From a virus: DNA of 64,000 nt. The notes beneath the pieces were generated by a model. That model was given only the letters and a program-made list of their open reading frames with translations, made no database searches and was not told where the DNA came from. A program made the position numbers and the translations under genes. The DNA is taken from the IMG/VR virus record IMGVR_UViG_3300013004_000041, positions 17,061 through 81,060 of that record. One strand, written 5' to 3'. Positions within the stretch are counted from its first letter, which is position 1. Every line of letters starts with the position of its first letter. This document shows positions 28,901 to 36,757 of the stretch, in pieces.

Positions 28901-29696
28901 TATTTGAATTATCATACAACTTAGTAATGTTTCCAGATCCAAATACCATTGGAACACCAAAGTTTTTTGCAACTAGAGCATTGTCATTAATAAAATAATA
29001 TCCAGGATTTTCTACTAATCCATATGCCTTTGCTTCTACAACCTTTGACGCTGAAAGAGAAATTGATGACGGTAAATCTATAGATGTAACACCTAAGGAA
29101 CTTGACTGAAATTCTTCAGACCACTGACCAAAAGTTACTCCGTTAATATAAAAAACATAGTCTTCTGTATTTAATGAAGATCCTAAATAATTTACATTAA
29201 TTACTATTCTTACTGGTTCTGATGTTTGCTCTGGACTAAATGTTTCTGATAAAAAGAACCATCTATCTTTAATTGATCCGTCATATGATTTTAAAACATC
29301 TACATATGATTCTAAAGCATCATCATAATATCTATAACCTATTTGAATTGTTAAGATGTATGGACTATTTGAATAAAAATAAGACCCTATGGAAAATGTT
29401 TTTAAAACATCGTTTATTTCATCGGTGTTAATCAAATTAGGGCTAACTAATGTTAATGAAAAATTTTCAGATGATACAGATGTTGGAGTTATCTTATTAA
29501 TAATGCTATCTGGAAATGGTGCATCTAGCAGTTCTTCTGTTTCTTCAGAGGCACCGTTGTCTATACTCCAGAGCGATGTATCCCTGTTGGAATCAGAAAT
29601 TAAAGATACGTAGTCAGCCTTATCATCTAAGGCCCAAAGATACTGAGGGTGCTCAGAGAATATTTTTTCAGCATATAGATTAGAAGCGCTAGACAT
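25971..29696 (-). CDS. Large virion/tail protein with LamG-like domains
   Basis: 1241 aa, Ser/Asn/Tyr-rich, without signal peptide. At least two concanavalin/LamG-like beta-sandwiches are visible: about residues 275-410 ('YTLEFWIRTNNSSN...ILMHWRYSEGLSTVLVNGEEI') and about 1040-1180 ('YEVMAMQSLIRFNGDFFSYAP...GKTIKFYMVANHPTG'). Such domains on phage tails bind cell-surface glycans. It lies upstream of the portal rather than in the tail block, between ribonucleotide reductase and head genes. No ribosome binding site: an extended -10 (TGATAAAAT) ends 9 nt before the ATG. Confidence 0.65.
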   Translation of the reverse strand: MSSASNLYAEKIFSEHPQYLWALDDKADYVSLISDSNRDTSLWSIDNGASEETEELLDAPFPDSIINKITPTSVSSENFSLTLVSPNLINTDEINDVLKTFSIGSYFYSNSPYILTIQIGYRYYDDALESYVDVLKSYDGSIKDRWFFLSETFSPEQTSEPVRIVINVNYLGSSLNTEDYVFYINGVTFGQWSEEFQSSSLGVTSIDLPSSISLSASKVVEAKAYGLVENPGYYFINDNALVAKNFGVPMVFGSGNITKLYDNSNKPSLIIPSNGMMSESGRYKDYTLEFWIRTNNSSNTSKRIVGPIGSTDGIYLDGPFIVLKINNNYQSYYIGEWERPILMHWRYSEGLSTVLVNGEEIISLQINSERDSLSLPDDYDESGKSNNWIAFYAYSDIQPIEVDCIAIYPYLVPLIVAKRRFVYGQGVQYPENLNASYGGSSVLFDYGFADYTKNYNYPDLGSWSQGSLDNIVVQDNTLSMPTFSTPEIITNNTLLTGLDLLTDCAVIQNEEELFLNLKPTEEWDGISSYLYFDNFNLYNQPVHGFYGIFKKELAFNGSAQVLMRIENESGYFSIECIKEDDIEKVKYILKYGQENPITIYESLEVPNNEIFTVGVEIDIFRDYFGNNLTAFFNNLYSSKLYVGGTKNFDKTFTGNIYKIGICSEKNIKDLENLFNNLGVPKDYENIFNLYGPGIDYNGGDADQEFWTSYINSENPFEFDASVFIVNKLTDHKPSIAINPKNYFDSFYVDVDVNGSWKDYVPLSYFGQYITDEYGNSKFSLDFLQFNINYPAPVKFVESEVIDEDGWTYSELSAEYSFPQQRTYESLDNYLYTGYVNYEDLAERSVKSYFYDTSNSMLKSYITFEYLEDGANASNGFFTNTESVPKNGVVTPGSDWLTTKYEVVDNIVIYPPSGVDFNDIAIVFHLEFNVNGIKYHPIKIKSLQVASQAFNYNTANNIGTRFGTQVYPYTNSGYYYNYKTKNPLTVYKGSSPYLYLTRHSGLELRGDYDPFINRGVAIPINSNKYQDYEVMAMQSLIRFNGDFFSYAPTQIMQINAKGKTIKFYMVANHPTGKRAKIYAIDASTGALYNGVSFYVNGQIVKEPVINVNEWIMLGIGFPQILNFKSYTGSIMINGPIIFNALSFYETTSLQAIQTVAERPWSRVKFATDGLFNWEYWSDYFVWQGVLVQSSISYYGVSPVDLYKAYTGTNKIIVDDTRPFRFKSYEYSVYKDIAWQSQISDPV

Positions 29697-29705
29697 TATG
29701 AGTCT

Positions 29706-29711
29706 ATTTTA
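29706..29711 (-). promoter_or_regulatory. Extended -10 of a probable leaderless promoter
   Basis: TG-A-TAAAAT on the minus strand, ending 9 nt before the ATG at 29696. It separates the ribonucleotide reductase gene from the large LamG-like gene. Confidence 0.45.
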
Positions 29712-29716
29712 TCACA

Positions 29717-31747
29717 CTACGAGATTTTTATTTCACAAACATCTGTAGTACAGTACATTTCGCCCTGTGCCTCAAGATTTTCTGCTCCGTCATAAATAGC
29801 GGACCAGTCTATCTTTTTAATCTGACCAATATATGCATTATATTCTTCTTCGGTAATTTCTGTATATGGCTGTTGTGGATATACTTTATTTCCCATTGGC
29901 AAGAATGAAACTGCTTTTAATTGTCCTTCATACATATGTAATGCAGGAGCAACATGCTTTGACTCTGTTTCTTTGTCAAATGAAAGTGTTACAGAAACAC
30001 CATTATCAGACCAGTACTTCTGAGCAGTAGCAGCAAGCGCAATCTTTTCAAATAATGTAACATCCTTTTCAGATCTTGAGTGGCCTGAGTGAACTGGGAA
30101 ATATACGACAGTTGTATTTGCTGATACAAGGTCATCTTCCATTTTATATCCAGCAGCCTTGAATAAATGCAACATGGGGTCAGTATTTCCAAAGCGAATT
30201 GCTCTCAAGAAATAATTACCTCCTGGTGCCCAGTGAACTCCTGGCGTTGCGCCAGAAAGAATTGATACAGACCCTGATGGCTTAATAGTTGTAACTCTAA
30301 TGGACTCACGAACGCATAGCCACTCTGAATACTGATGATCATATTTACGAATAGTATTATAACCTTCGTCCATCCATTCTCTTACAACAGGTAAGCCATT
30401 CTTGTCTGAGAATGAGGCAATGCCTGTAAGTGATGTTCCAATGCGACGATTACGCTGCATAATCCCATTTGTCTGTTGCCAGTGTGTAGGAATCAGCGTT
30501 ACAGTCTTTCCGTATAGATAGGCAAACTTAAGGGTACGCAAAAAGTCTTCCTTGGATTCATGTCGATTTAAGTGCACTTCTACAAGTGTACATAATTCAT
30601 ATGATTCCAATGGCTGCTCTGCACATGGATTGAATCCCATAACACGGTAATCCTTTCCATCTGGCGCATCCTTAAGTCTGCCGTAGTTACGAGCAACGTC
30701 AAGCCAGATAAAGCCTGGTTCTCCGTTGTTAACGATAAGATCTACATAGTCTTCGTACTTTGTTCCTATTTCAGCAGCGATAGAATTATTAGACATCCAT
30801 GCCCACCCTGGATTTTCTGGATCAAATGAATTTCTTTCTGGGAATACCTCTGCATTTTTTAAATTCATAAAGTCTTCATCTTTAGCAGCACCCAAAGCCA
30901 AGGTAGCAGATCTTCTAACATTTCCTGATACAACGCAGGTACCAATCAAATTAACTATATCTACTATTGCTCTTGAGTCAAGTGTTTCTCCAGCCCTTCC
31001 GCCAATTACAGACCTAATCTGATTGTGGAGTTGAATTAATGGTGCTGGACCACTTGCTGTACCGCCAAAACCCTTGATAGGCGCTCCTAGAGGCCTAATT
31101 AGGTCATAGTTAAACTCTTGAATAAAATGATTTGGCCTTAAGTATGAGTTAATAATTAATCTTACAGACTCTACCCAGCCTTCTCTTGTATCTGGAATTT
31201 CATATACTTGTGCTGGCTCTGTTGGTTCATAAATAGGAAGTTGCTTATCAGCACCGACAGTATCGAACCCTACTCCTACACCCATCATTAATGCGTCCAT
31301 AACCCAAGCAAACAAAGTACCTGGATCGTTTCTATCTATGTCTTTTGTAGATACCATCGCACAATTTTGTAGTGCTGCAGAGTTTTTCTTTTCCATGGTT
31401 AGCGGAGTTCCAAATGCCCACATACCACGTCCTGGTGGCGTCCACTTTAAATTAAACATGCGATCAAACGCTTCTTTGGCAGATGCTTGTGCCTTATAGT
31501 CATTCCAAGGTAGCCTGTTTTCTTTAGCATGATTCTTTTGAGCCGAATACATACCCTCGATTACTCTACGACAAACCTCATGCCATCTTTCTTTGGTTCC
31601 GTCTTCTTTCATACGAGAGTAGGTACGAATAAAAGTAATCTCTCCAAGTGAATTACCACCAGCATCTGCAAAACCGAATGGTGGCTCTTTTGTTTTATAC
31701 TCTCCTACAAACTCTTCTGACAAACGAAAACTAAAAAAATCTGACAT
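29717..31747 (-). CDS. nrdJ: Class II (adenosylcobalamin-dependent) ribonucleotide reductase
   Basis: 676 aa monomeric-type enzyme reducing ribonucleotides to deoxyribonucleotides with coenzyme B12, supplying dNTPs for phage replication. Every key residue known from the Lactobacillus leichmannii enzyme has a counterpart: C129 (in LQNCAM) and C386 as the redox pair (C119/C419), C375 as thiyl Cys with N373 and E377 (C408, N406, E410), and the C-terminal shuttle pair C666/C671 (C731/C736). The spacings 375-386 and 666-671 are identical to the model. No intein is seen. AAAGGAG precedes the ATG; a TATACT box at 31779-31784 may drive it. It does not need a partner subunit, so a lone gene is expected to be functional. 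Confidence 0.95.
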   Translation of the reverse strand: MSDFFSFRLSEEFVGEYKTKEPPFGFADAGGNSLGEITFIRTYSRMKEDGTKERWHEVCRRVIEGMYSAQKNHAKENRLPWNDYKAQASAKEAFDRMFNLKWTPPGRGMWAFGTPLTMEKKNSAALQNCAMVSTKDIDRNDPGTLFAWVMDALMMGVGVGFDTVGADKQLPIYEPTEPAQVYEIPDTREGWVESVRLIINSYLRPNHFIQEFNYDLIRPLGAPIKGFGGTASGPAPLIQLHNQIRSVIGGRAGETLDSRAIVDIVNLIGTCVVSGNVRRSATLALGAAKDEDFMNLKNAEVFPERNSFDPENPGWAWMSNNSIAAEIGTKYEDYVDLIVNNGEPGFIWLDVARNYGRLKDAPDGKDYRVMGFNPCAEQPLESYELCTLVEVHLNRHESKEDFLRTLKFAYLYGKTVTLIPTHWQQTNGIMQRNRRIGTSLTGIASFSDKNGLPVVREWMDEGYNTIRKYDHQYSEWLCVRESIRVTTIKPSGSVSILSGATPGVHWAPGGNYFLRAIRFGNTDPMLHLFKAAGYKMEDDLVSANTTVVYFPVHSGHSRSEKDVTLFEKIALAATAQKYWSDNGVSVTLSFDKETESKHVAPALHMYEGQLKAVSFLPMGNKVYPQQPYTEITEEEYNAYIGQIKKIDWSAIYDGAENLEAQGEMYCTTDVCEIKIS

Positions 31748-31778
31748 TGTTTTTCTCCTTTAAATTCTATGTTGGTTA

Positions 31779-31784
31779 AGTATA
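31779..31784 (-). promoter_or_regulatory. Possible -10 box for ribonucleotide reductase
   Basis: TATACT on the minus strand, 31 nt before the ATG at 31747, just downstream of the hairpin at 31787-31811. The leader contains the AAAGGAG ribosome binding site. Confidence 0.4.
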
Positions 31785-31786
31785 CC

Positions 31787-31811
31787 AGAGTTTTTGTTTT
31801 TATAAAACTCT
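31787..31811. terminator. A+T-rich hairpin between sugar epimerase and ribonucleotide reductase
   Basis: 8-bp stem AGAGTTTT/AAAACTCT with a 9-nt loop in the 87-bp gap after the epimerase stop. The stem is weak and there is no clear T tract, so termination would be partial at best. Confidence 0.4.
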
Positions 31812-31834
31812 AATGTTATTATTGAGGGTTGTTG

Positions 31835-32842
31835 TTAAGAATTAAAAATGCTTTGATCTATCCAAGTTTTTGGAGTTAGATCATTTACAATTTCCACTGG
31901 CAAATAAAAATTAAATTCTTGTGGGCCACGGCTTCTTACAAATTCAATCATTCTAGTTAATGTTGTATCTAGTGGAGTTGAAGGATTATAATCTAAAAGC
32001 ATCCTTGCTTTATCTGCTGAACAGTTAGCAAACCTTACTTCCTTTGGTCTATCTGGAAGATAGATTGGATCTAAGTCAAATTCTAATAAGTTTGCTATTC
32101 TAGATGCCAATTCATTAATTGTTATAAAGTTTTGATCTGGTCCAAGATTTACTACTTCTCCATCTGCAACATCTGTTTCCACTATTTTTGCAATAGGATC
32201 TACAACATCCTGAATGTCTGAAAAACATCTCATCTGTGAACCATTACCGTATATGATTGGCTGTCTTCCTTGAAGCATTCTATTTATCATAATACCCGCA
32301 ACATTTCTAAAAGGGTCTGTATAGACCTGTCCAGGGCCTATGATGTTGTGGGGTACAGTTATAGTAAAACTAATGCCGTGAACCTCTGAAAGGACCCTCA
32401 GAGACTGTTCAAAGGCTACTTTAGCGACTCCATAAGGATCCTGTGGTTTTGGAGTCATATTTTCCGTAAATGGCAAAGAGTCCTGGGTTCCGTATCTAGC
32501 CATACTGGAGGTAAATATAAACTTTTTTACATTAGACTGTATTGCACATTTTAGTACATTCATAGATATTCCAAAGGTGTTATCAGTAATTGTCTTGGGA
32601 GAAAATATAGACAAACCCTCATGTGGTGTACATGCTGCGTGAATTACTATATCTATATCAGCAAAATCTTCTGCTGTAAGATCATTGCAGTCTTTTTCAA
32701 TAAACTTAATATTTCCTGGAACATTGTCTTTGTACCCCCCAATAAAATTATCAACACCGATAACCTTATGCTTTATAGAAAGTCTATTTGCTATGTTACT
32801 ACCAACTAACCCAGCAACTCCAGTTATTAAAATATTACTCAT
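31835..32842 (-). CDS. NAD-dependent sugar epimerase/dehydratase (extended SDR)
   Basis: 335 aa from the ATG at 32842. Rossmann glycine motif GVAGLVGS near the N-terminus, conserved Asp-containing 'DIVIHAAC' strand, the active-site Tyr-x3-Lys in 'YGVAKVAFEQ', and a C-terminal substrate domain. It resembles UDP-glucose/GDP-sugar 4-epimerases and dehydratases that supply nucleotide sugars. It follows the GT2-like glycosyltransferase with a short overlap (ATGAGTAA), so it probably makes or modifies its donor. I prefer this ATG to the one 6 nt upstream because the AGGT element is 8 nt away rather than 2. The exact substrate cannot be told. Confidence 0.85.
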   Translation of the reverse strand: MSNILITGVAGLVGSNIANRLSIKHKVIGVDNFIGGYKDNVPGNIKFIEKDCNDLTAEDFADIDIVIHAACTPHEGLSIFSPKTITDNTFGISMNVLKCAIQSNVKKFIFTSSMARYGTQDSLPFTENMTPKPQDPYGVAKVAFEQSLRVLSEVHGISFTITVPHNIIGPGQVYTDPFRNVAGIMINRMLQGRQPIIYGNGSQMRCFSDIQDVVDPIAKIVETDVADGEVVNLGPDQNFITINELASRIANLLEFDLDPIYLPDRPKEVRFANCSADKARMLLDYNPSTPLDTTLTRMIEFVRSRGPQEFNFYLPVEIVNDLTPKTWIDQSIFNS

Positions 32843-33983
32843 AGCCATTACCTAAAAAATAATCAAAACTATTTTTTGCTAACTGCTCATGCCTTTTGCC
32901 ATAACCAATATTTGAAAAAATAATATCTGATAACTGCTCTAATATATTTTTTTCAAAATCTGTAATATCTTTAGACATGTTTAAAATATTTATAAAGTCT
33001 AACTCTATATCTGATAAATAATAACTGCTCCAATTTTTATCATTTCCTTCAAAGAAATCTTTATCAATTTGTAGATACTTTATAACTTTATTCAATTTAT
33101 CATATTGCTTGGTTTTTATATAAATAGCAGCAATTCTTAAATACAAAAACATTTTTTGATATTCGCTAATATCTGTATTCATTAAAGAATCATAAACTGT
33201 TTTTGTTTGTTCTGGGTTAAATAATGTATAGGCTAAACTAACCAAATATTGATCAGGGATTTCAACATTAACTGAAGATTCTACGTCTTCTATAAAAGCG
33301 CTAAGTTCTTTATATATTAAGTTAAAATTATCCTTGTCATCTTTTTCATAATATGAAAGAGCAAGGGACATTAGGCCAGATAACATTATTTGATTATTTC
33401 TGTATCTTTTAATCTTGCCAACATAATTTAAAAATGAATTTATATATAATGTTTCTCTATTTTCAAATCTTTCATAATCTCCTGGCATATCTCTAACTTC
33501 TACATCTAAAAAAGTTCTTGTCATTTCTTCTGGGAAATACCCATATTTTTTAATCTCTGGCCTATATCCGAACCAAAAGCATCCCTGTCTTTTGTGAATT
33601 CTAAATAATTTTTTAACAACATTTCCATCTGCCAAACCTTCAGATGACATTAAGTTACAAACTAAAATTTCTTTATCATCATTATGATCAATTACTTTTG
33701 CTTTCCAGTCTTTTGTAATCATGTGCTGATCTATGTCTAAATTAATACAATAATCATATTCTAAAGGAATTAAAGAAAGTGCTGTATTTTTTGCATGTGT
33801 TTCATCCCATGGATTAAATGCTGCATTTATTACGTTTATGCCGAAAGACTTTGCGATTTCTATAGTTTTATCTGTGGATCCAGTATCAAGATATAAAATA
33901 TAGTCTGCATCTTTTATGCCCTCATACCATCCAGCAATATTAGATTCTTCGTTTTTACCAACACCATAAGCAGCAATTTTCAT
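32835..33983 (-). CDS. GT2-like glycosyltransferase with helical repeat C-terminus
   Basis: 382 aa from the ATG at 33983. The GT-A fold shows in 'YGVGKNEESNIAGWYEGI' (nucleotide binding), 'ILYLDTGSTDKT', and the metal-binding 'LDIDQ'. This matches family 2 enzymes that often glycosylate proteins or surface polymers. Residues about 190-380 are helical and repetitive (TPR-like), a layout seen in GT2-TPR proteins. Its ATG overlaps the stop of the 41-aa zinc-ribbon gene (TAATG). The epimerase follows. Likely acceptors (tail protein, host surface glycan) are inferred from context only. Confidence 0.8.
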   Translation of the reverse strand: MKIAAYGVGKNEESNIAGWYEGIKDADYILYLDTGSTDKTIEIAKSFGINVINAAFNPWDETHAKNTALSLIPLEYDYCINLDIDQHMITKDWKAKVIDHNDDKEILVCNLMSSEGLADGNVVKKLFRIHKRQGCFWFGYRPEIKKYGYFPEEMTRTFLDVEVRDMPGDYERFENRETLYINSFLNYVGKIKRYRNNQIMLSGLMSLALSYYEKDDKDNFNLIYKELSAFIEDVESSVNVEIPDQYLVSLAYTLFNPEQTKTVYDSLMNTDISEYQKMFLYLRIAAIYIKTKQYDKLNKVIKYLQIDKDFFEGNDKNWSSYYLSDIELDFINILNMSKDITDFEKNILEQLSDIIFSNIGYGKRHEQLAKNSFDYFLGNGYE

Positions 33984-34108
33984 TATGGCTTTATCCTTTT
34001 TGCCCCGCATCTAGTACATGTTTGATAGGTTCTCATTGTATATGGGCATGTTACTTCATCCTTAGATGTTTTATGACCTTTAATATTACACAATATTTTT
34101 TTAATCAT
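33983..34108 (-). CDS. 41-aa zinc-ribbon-like protein
   Basis: Begins MIKKILCNIKGHK and contains C7, a His at about 12, C21, and a CTRCGAK pair near the end. This is the layout of small phage zinc-ribbon proteins of the DUF1660 type. It overlaps the ferredoxin gene by 8 nt at its start and the glycosyltransferase by TAATG at its end. Function unknown. Confidence 0.6.
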   Translation of the reverse strand: MIKKILCNIKGHKTSKDEVTCPYTMRTYQTCTRCGAKRIKP

Positions 34109-34298
34109 TTACTTCCTTAAATGAAATTGCCCTATTCGGACAATGAGATGCAGCAAGTTCAACCTTATCTTTTAATTCATTAGGAACTGAATATTTCCAA
34201 GTTTTTCTTTCACTATCTACAAGTTGAAATATTTCTGGAGCATCAAAAACACATTGTCCCCACGACTGGCATGCTTTTCCAATCTTAATCTCAATCAT
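34101..34298 (-). CDS. Small ferredoxin ([3Fe-4S] or [4Fe-4S] type)
   Basis: 65 aa from the ATG at 34298 (GGAG 9 nt upstream). The pattern ACQSWGQCVFDAPEIFQL ... AASHCPNRAI is that of single-cluster ferredoxins which serve cytochrome P450 and Rieske systems: Cys-x5-Cys and a late Cys-Pro. The residue at the variable second-ligand position is Trp/Gly rather than Cys, favouring [3Fe-4S]. It is soluble, with no signal peptide. It sits between a membrane-anchored small protein and a zinc-ribbon gene in the modification cassette. A redox partner for a phage or host enzyme is likely; the partner is unknown. Confidence 0.8.
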   Translation of the reverse strand: MIEIKIGKACQSWGQCVFDAPEIFQLVDSERKTWKYSVPNELKDKVELAASHCPNRAISFKEVND

Positions 34299-34608
34299 TT
34301 TTAACATCTCCGTAAAACTCAATTTCTTTTAGTGCGCTTATTAACTCATACTTTGCGTCGCCATCAAAGTTGTCAAAGTCTGTTTCTTCAATATCCTTTA
34401 TTAAAACATCTATTCTTTTTTTAACATTTTGATATTGTGCATCATTAACTTTTGACTCCTTATTTAAAAAATAAAGTCTATTCCATAATGTATTTCTAAA
34501 ATAATCTTTATCTTTCTTTAGTTCTGCAATTGTTAGTCCAGTATCTATAGAATACTTTTTAAAAACAATTAATAAAAAAATAAGCGCAACTAAAAGAACA
34601 TAAGTCAT
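34291..34608 (-). CDS. Small membrane-anchored coiled-coil protein
   Basis: 105 aa. Residues 1-16 (TYVLLVALIFLLIVF) are one membrane helix, followed by KK and a charged, mostly helical cytoplasmic domain with little else to recognise. It overlaps the ferredoxin start by 8 nt and follows the 2OG oxygenase-like gene by 1 nt. Its place in this cassette suggests anchoring of a complex, but that is inference. Confidence 0.55.
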   Translation of the reverse strand: MTYVLLVALIFLLIVFKKYSIDTGLTIAELKKDKDYFRNTLWNRLYFLNKESKVNDAQYQNVKKRIDVLIKDIEETDFDNFDGDAKYELISALKEIEFYGDVKND

Positions 34609-34609
34609 A

Positions 34610-35272
34610 TTACACCAGTGGAATCCAGTGTTGTTCCCATTCCTTTGGAATAAAGCGTAATGGAATTACGTCGTATGCCATTGTAATTCTTGGACCATCC
34701 CAGTCCCAATCTCCCATAGCATGTGGATGCCCTGTTTCAGAAAGAATTGCACGATTATTCTTATTGTGATTTTCTATTTCATTTTCAAATACACGATAAT
34801 GAGTAATAGATGGTTCAGCCTTTACACAATAATAACCGTGGAAGTACGGAGCACCATCTCCTCCATGTTCATGCCAGTCTAATTTTCCAATGTGGTTATA
34901 GTTTACGTTAAACCATCCTTGAACCATAAACTGCTCTTGAGTAAAATCTAATTCATAATAATCACAAGCATCCTTAGTCATATCACGAACTGCACGGAAA
35001 AGAGTATGAATATTAGGATCGTACATTTGAAAAACATTATACTTATTCCAGTTCATAGTAGTAATGCTTCCAGAATTATCCCACGGAGTATTATCATTAA
35101 GTTTTTGCTTAACAACCTCTCCTCTTTCAATTCTCTTATACTGATCTAAAAGAAATACTTCTAAATCTTCTAGATTATTGATGTCAATTTGTCTCTCAAA
35201 AAACTTATGTTCTTTGGTAGATTTACTTGTACTAGGCTGTGTTGCATCGCCATACTCTGATTGATTTTTCAT
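34610..35272 (-). CDS. 2OG-Fe(II) oxygenase-like protein (2OG-FeII_Oxy_5-like)
   Basis: 220 aa. The C-terminal half shows the double-stranded beta-helix signature: 'QGWFNVNYNHIGKLDWHEHGG' with an HxH pair in place of HxD, a distal His in 'GHPHAMGD', and Arg in 'GPRITMAYDVIP' for 2-oxoglutarate binding. This matches putative phage oxygenases of Pfam 2OG-FeII_Oxy_5, common in cyanophages. The first 30 residues are polar and probably disordered. The HxH variant may alter metal binding, so activity is not certain. It lies in the second modification cassette beside ferredoxin and glycosyltransferase genes. Confidence 0.7.
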   Translation of the reverse strand: MKNQSEYGDATQPSTSKSTKEHKFFERQIDINNLEDLEVFLLDQYKRIERGEVVKQKLNDNTPWDNSGSITTMNWNKYNVFQMYDPNIHTLFRAVRDMTKDACDYYELDFTQEQFMVQGWFNVNYNHIGKLDWHEHGGDGAPYFHGYYCVKAEPSITHYRVFENEIENHNKNNRAILSETGHPHAMGDWDWDGPRITMAYDVIPLRFIPKEWEQHWIPLV

Positions 35273-35280
35273 TTTTTATC

Positions 35281-36042
35281 CTATCTATATTTTTTTCTCA
35301 CCCAACGGTGCTTTTTGTAGAACCCATAAAGATAATTTCTTTTTCTTTCTACGTCCCAGATTCCTTGATTTTGTAAACTATGATCTATCTTTTTTTCCCA
35401 ATTAGCACGTTTAATTGGAATAAACTGAATAATAGGTGTTCCCTTTTTAATTGTACCTTCAAAATCTTTTCTTAAAAAGAATGTAACTACATTTCCACTA
35501 AACCATCTGTCTGAATCTTGAACTGCAGTCATAGTAAAGAATGGAAGGTCATATCTATTAGTTGGATGAGTAATCATTAAAGACCATCCATCTGGTAATT
35601 TGCATCCCCATCTCATGTCCCATAAAAAGTGTATAGGATAGCATCCTGATGGTACTGGGATCTCTAAATGGCCACGCATTTCGATTGGTCTTGGCTCGTC
35701 ATCTCCCCAAGTAACTTCTGGCTTATTTGGATCATCTGTTTTTTTAACATGAACATCACATGCAAGTGGTAACTGATATCCCATAGTTAGGGCATCAAAA
35801 AATGGCATACAGTGCTTAATGCTAATTGCAGCAGAGTCTGCTCCTTTATTCCAAGTGACACTAAGATCGTCTATATTGTCATGTAATTGGTATAAGGGTC
35901 TATCCTTCCACCAGTCTGGTAAATTGTCAATTGCTGCTACTGGTTCTGGTGTAAACTGATAAGCAGTTGAAGCCCAGAACTCTGCCGTAAGATTTTCCAT
36001 TTCTGGAACATCTTTATACATATCCTCTAACTTATCTCCCAT
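35281..36042 (-). CDS. Paralogue A of a phage-associated Trp-rich family
   Basis: 253 aa, paralogous to the next gene upstream. Shared landmarks in order: 'NLPDWWKDRPLY' near residue 40, 'SIKHCMPFFDALTMGYQLPLACDVHV', a 'HPTNRYDLPFFTMTAVQDSDRWFSGNVVTFFLRKDFEGTIKKGTPIIQFIPIKRANWEKK' block, and a basic C-terminus. This resembles a family of unknown function in cyanophages and other tailed phages (DUF6065-like in my recollection). The strict pattern of Trp/His/Asp and the beta-helix-like block suggest an enzyme or binding fold, but I do not know its role. Coupled to its paralogue by TAATG. Confidence 0.55.
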   Translation of the reverse strand: MGDKLEDMYKDVPEMENLTAEFWASTAYQFTPEPVAAIDNLPDWWKDRPLYQLHDNIDDLSVTWNKGADSAAISIKHCMPFFDALTMGYQLPLACDVHVKKTDDPNKPEVTWGDDEPRPIEMRGHLEIPVPSGCYPIHFLWDMRWGCKLPDGWSLMITHPTNRYDLPFFTMTAVQDSDRWFSGNVVTFFLRKDFEGTIKKGTPIIQFIPIKRANWEKKIDHSLQNQGIWDVERKRNYLYGFYKKHRWVRKKYR

Positions 36043-36755
36043 TACTTAAACACCTTCTTTTCCCACATAAAATTTTTATAAGATCCGCCAAACTTAGCCC
36101 TTAGTTTATACGAAATTGCTTTAAGAGCATGCATATCTGGCTTTTCTAATATTTCAGATCTAAACTCTTCTCTTTTATAAGGAATACATTGTACTAGGGG
36201 AGTGCCCTTTTCAATCGTACCCTTAAATCCTCTTTTTACTAAAAGAGAGAATGGTCCATCTGAGATGTACATATCGGTATCAATTATAGCAGGAACAATA
36301 ACAAAAGGCAAATCATCATGAAATGATGGATGGATAAACATAGTACTATATCCTTTTTCAGTTCCAATTACCCACATAGGGTGTACTCTAAAAATATCAT
36401 CTACATATAAATTTTTATCGTATGTCCATCCATCTATCTGCTCTCTGCTGTGCTTACCAATTACATCATTATGTATTGGATGTACTTGAACTTCAAGGCT
36501 TTCTCCAGTTGCATCAACATAAACATCACATGGAAACTTTAACATGTAACCCGTAACCATTTGATCTAAAATTCCTGGACACTTTTTAATTGTTTCATTA
36601 TATTGTCCACCAATTAATTTTCTTTCTCCCCCAACAAAAGGCTCTGTCTTTCTCCACCAGTGAGGTATATTCTTAGACATTGGTTCTGGATGTGGCGCAT
36701 ATTCAAAAGTAAACTCATCTTTTGGAATAAATTTAATATTTTTTTGTTTTGACAT
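36042..36755 (-). CDS. Paralogue B of a phage-associated Trp-rich family
   Basis: 237 aa. Same order of motifs as the next gene: 'NIPHWWRKTEPF', 'TIKKCPGILDQMVTGYMLKFPCDVYV', 'HPSFHDDLPFVIVPAIIDTD', 'FSLLVKRGFKGTIEKGTPLVQCIPYKREEF'. The two copies have diverged well below obvious identity outside these blocks, so the duplication is old or the copies are specialised. Starts after GAGGAA, 3 nt past the upstream stop. Function unknown. Confidence 0.55.
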   Translation of the reverse strand: MSKQKNIKFIPKDEFTFEYAPHPEPMSKNIPHWWRKTEPFVGGERKLIGGQYNETIKKCPGILDQMVTGYMLKFPCDVYVDATGESLEVQVHPIHNDVIGKHSREQIDGWTYDKNLYVDDIFRVHPMWVIGTEKGYSTMFIHPSFHDDLPFVIVPAIIDTDMYISDGPFSLLVKRGFKGTIEKGTPLVQCIPYKREEFRSEILEKPDMHALKAISYKLRAKFGGSYKNFMWEKKVFK

Positions 36756-36757
36756 TA

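Noticed and set aside
29717-31747. Intein in the ribonucleotide reductase (a common insertion target)
   Set aside because: The catalytic motifs are contiguous and the length of 676 aa leaves no room for an intein.
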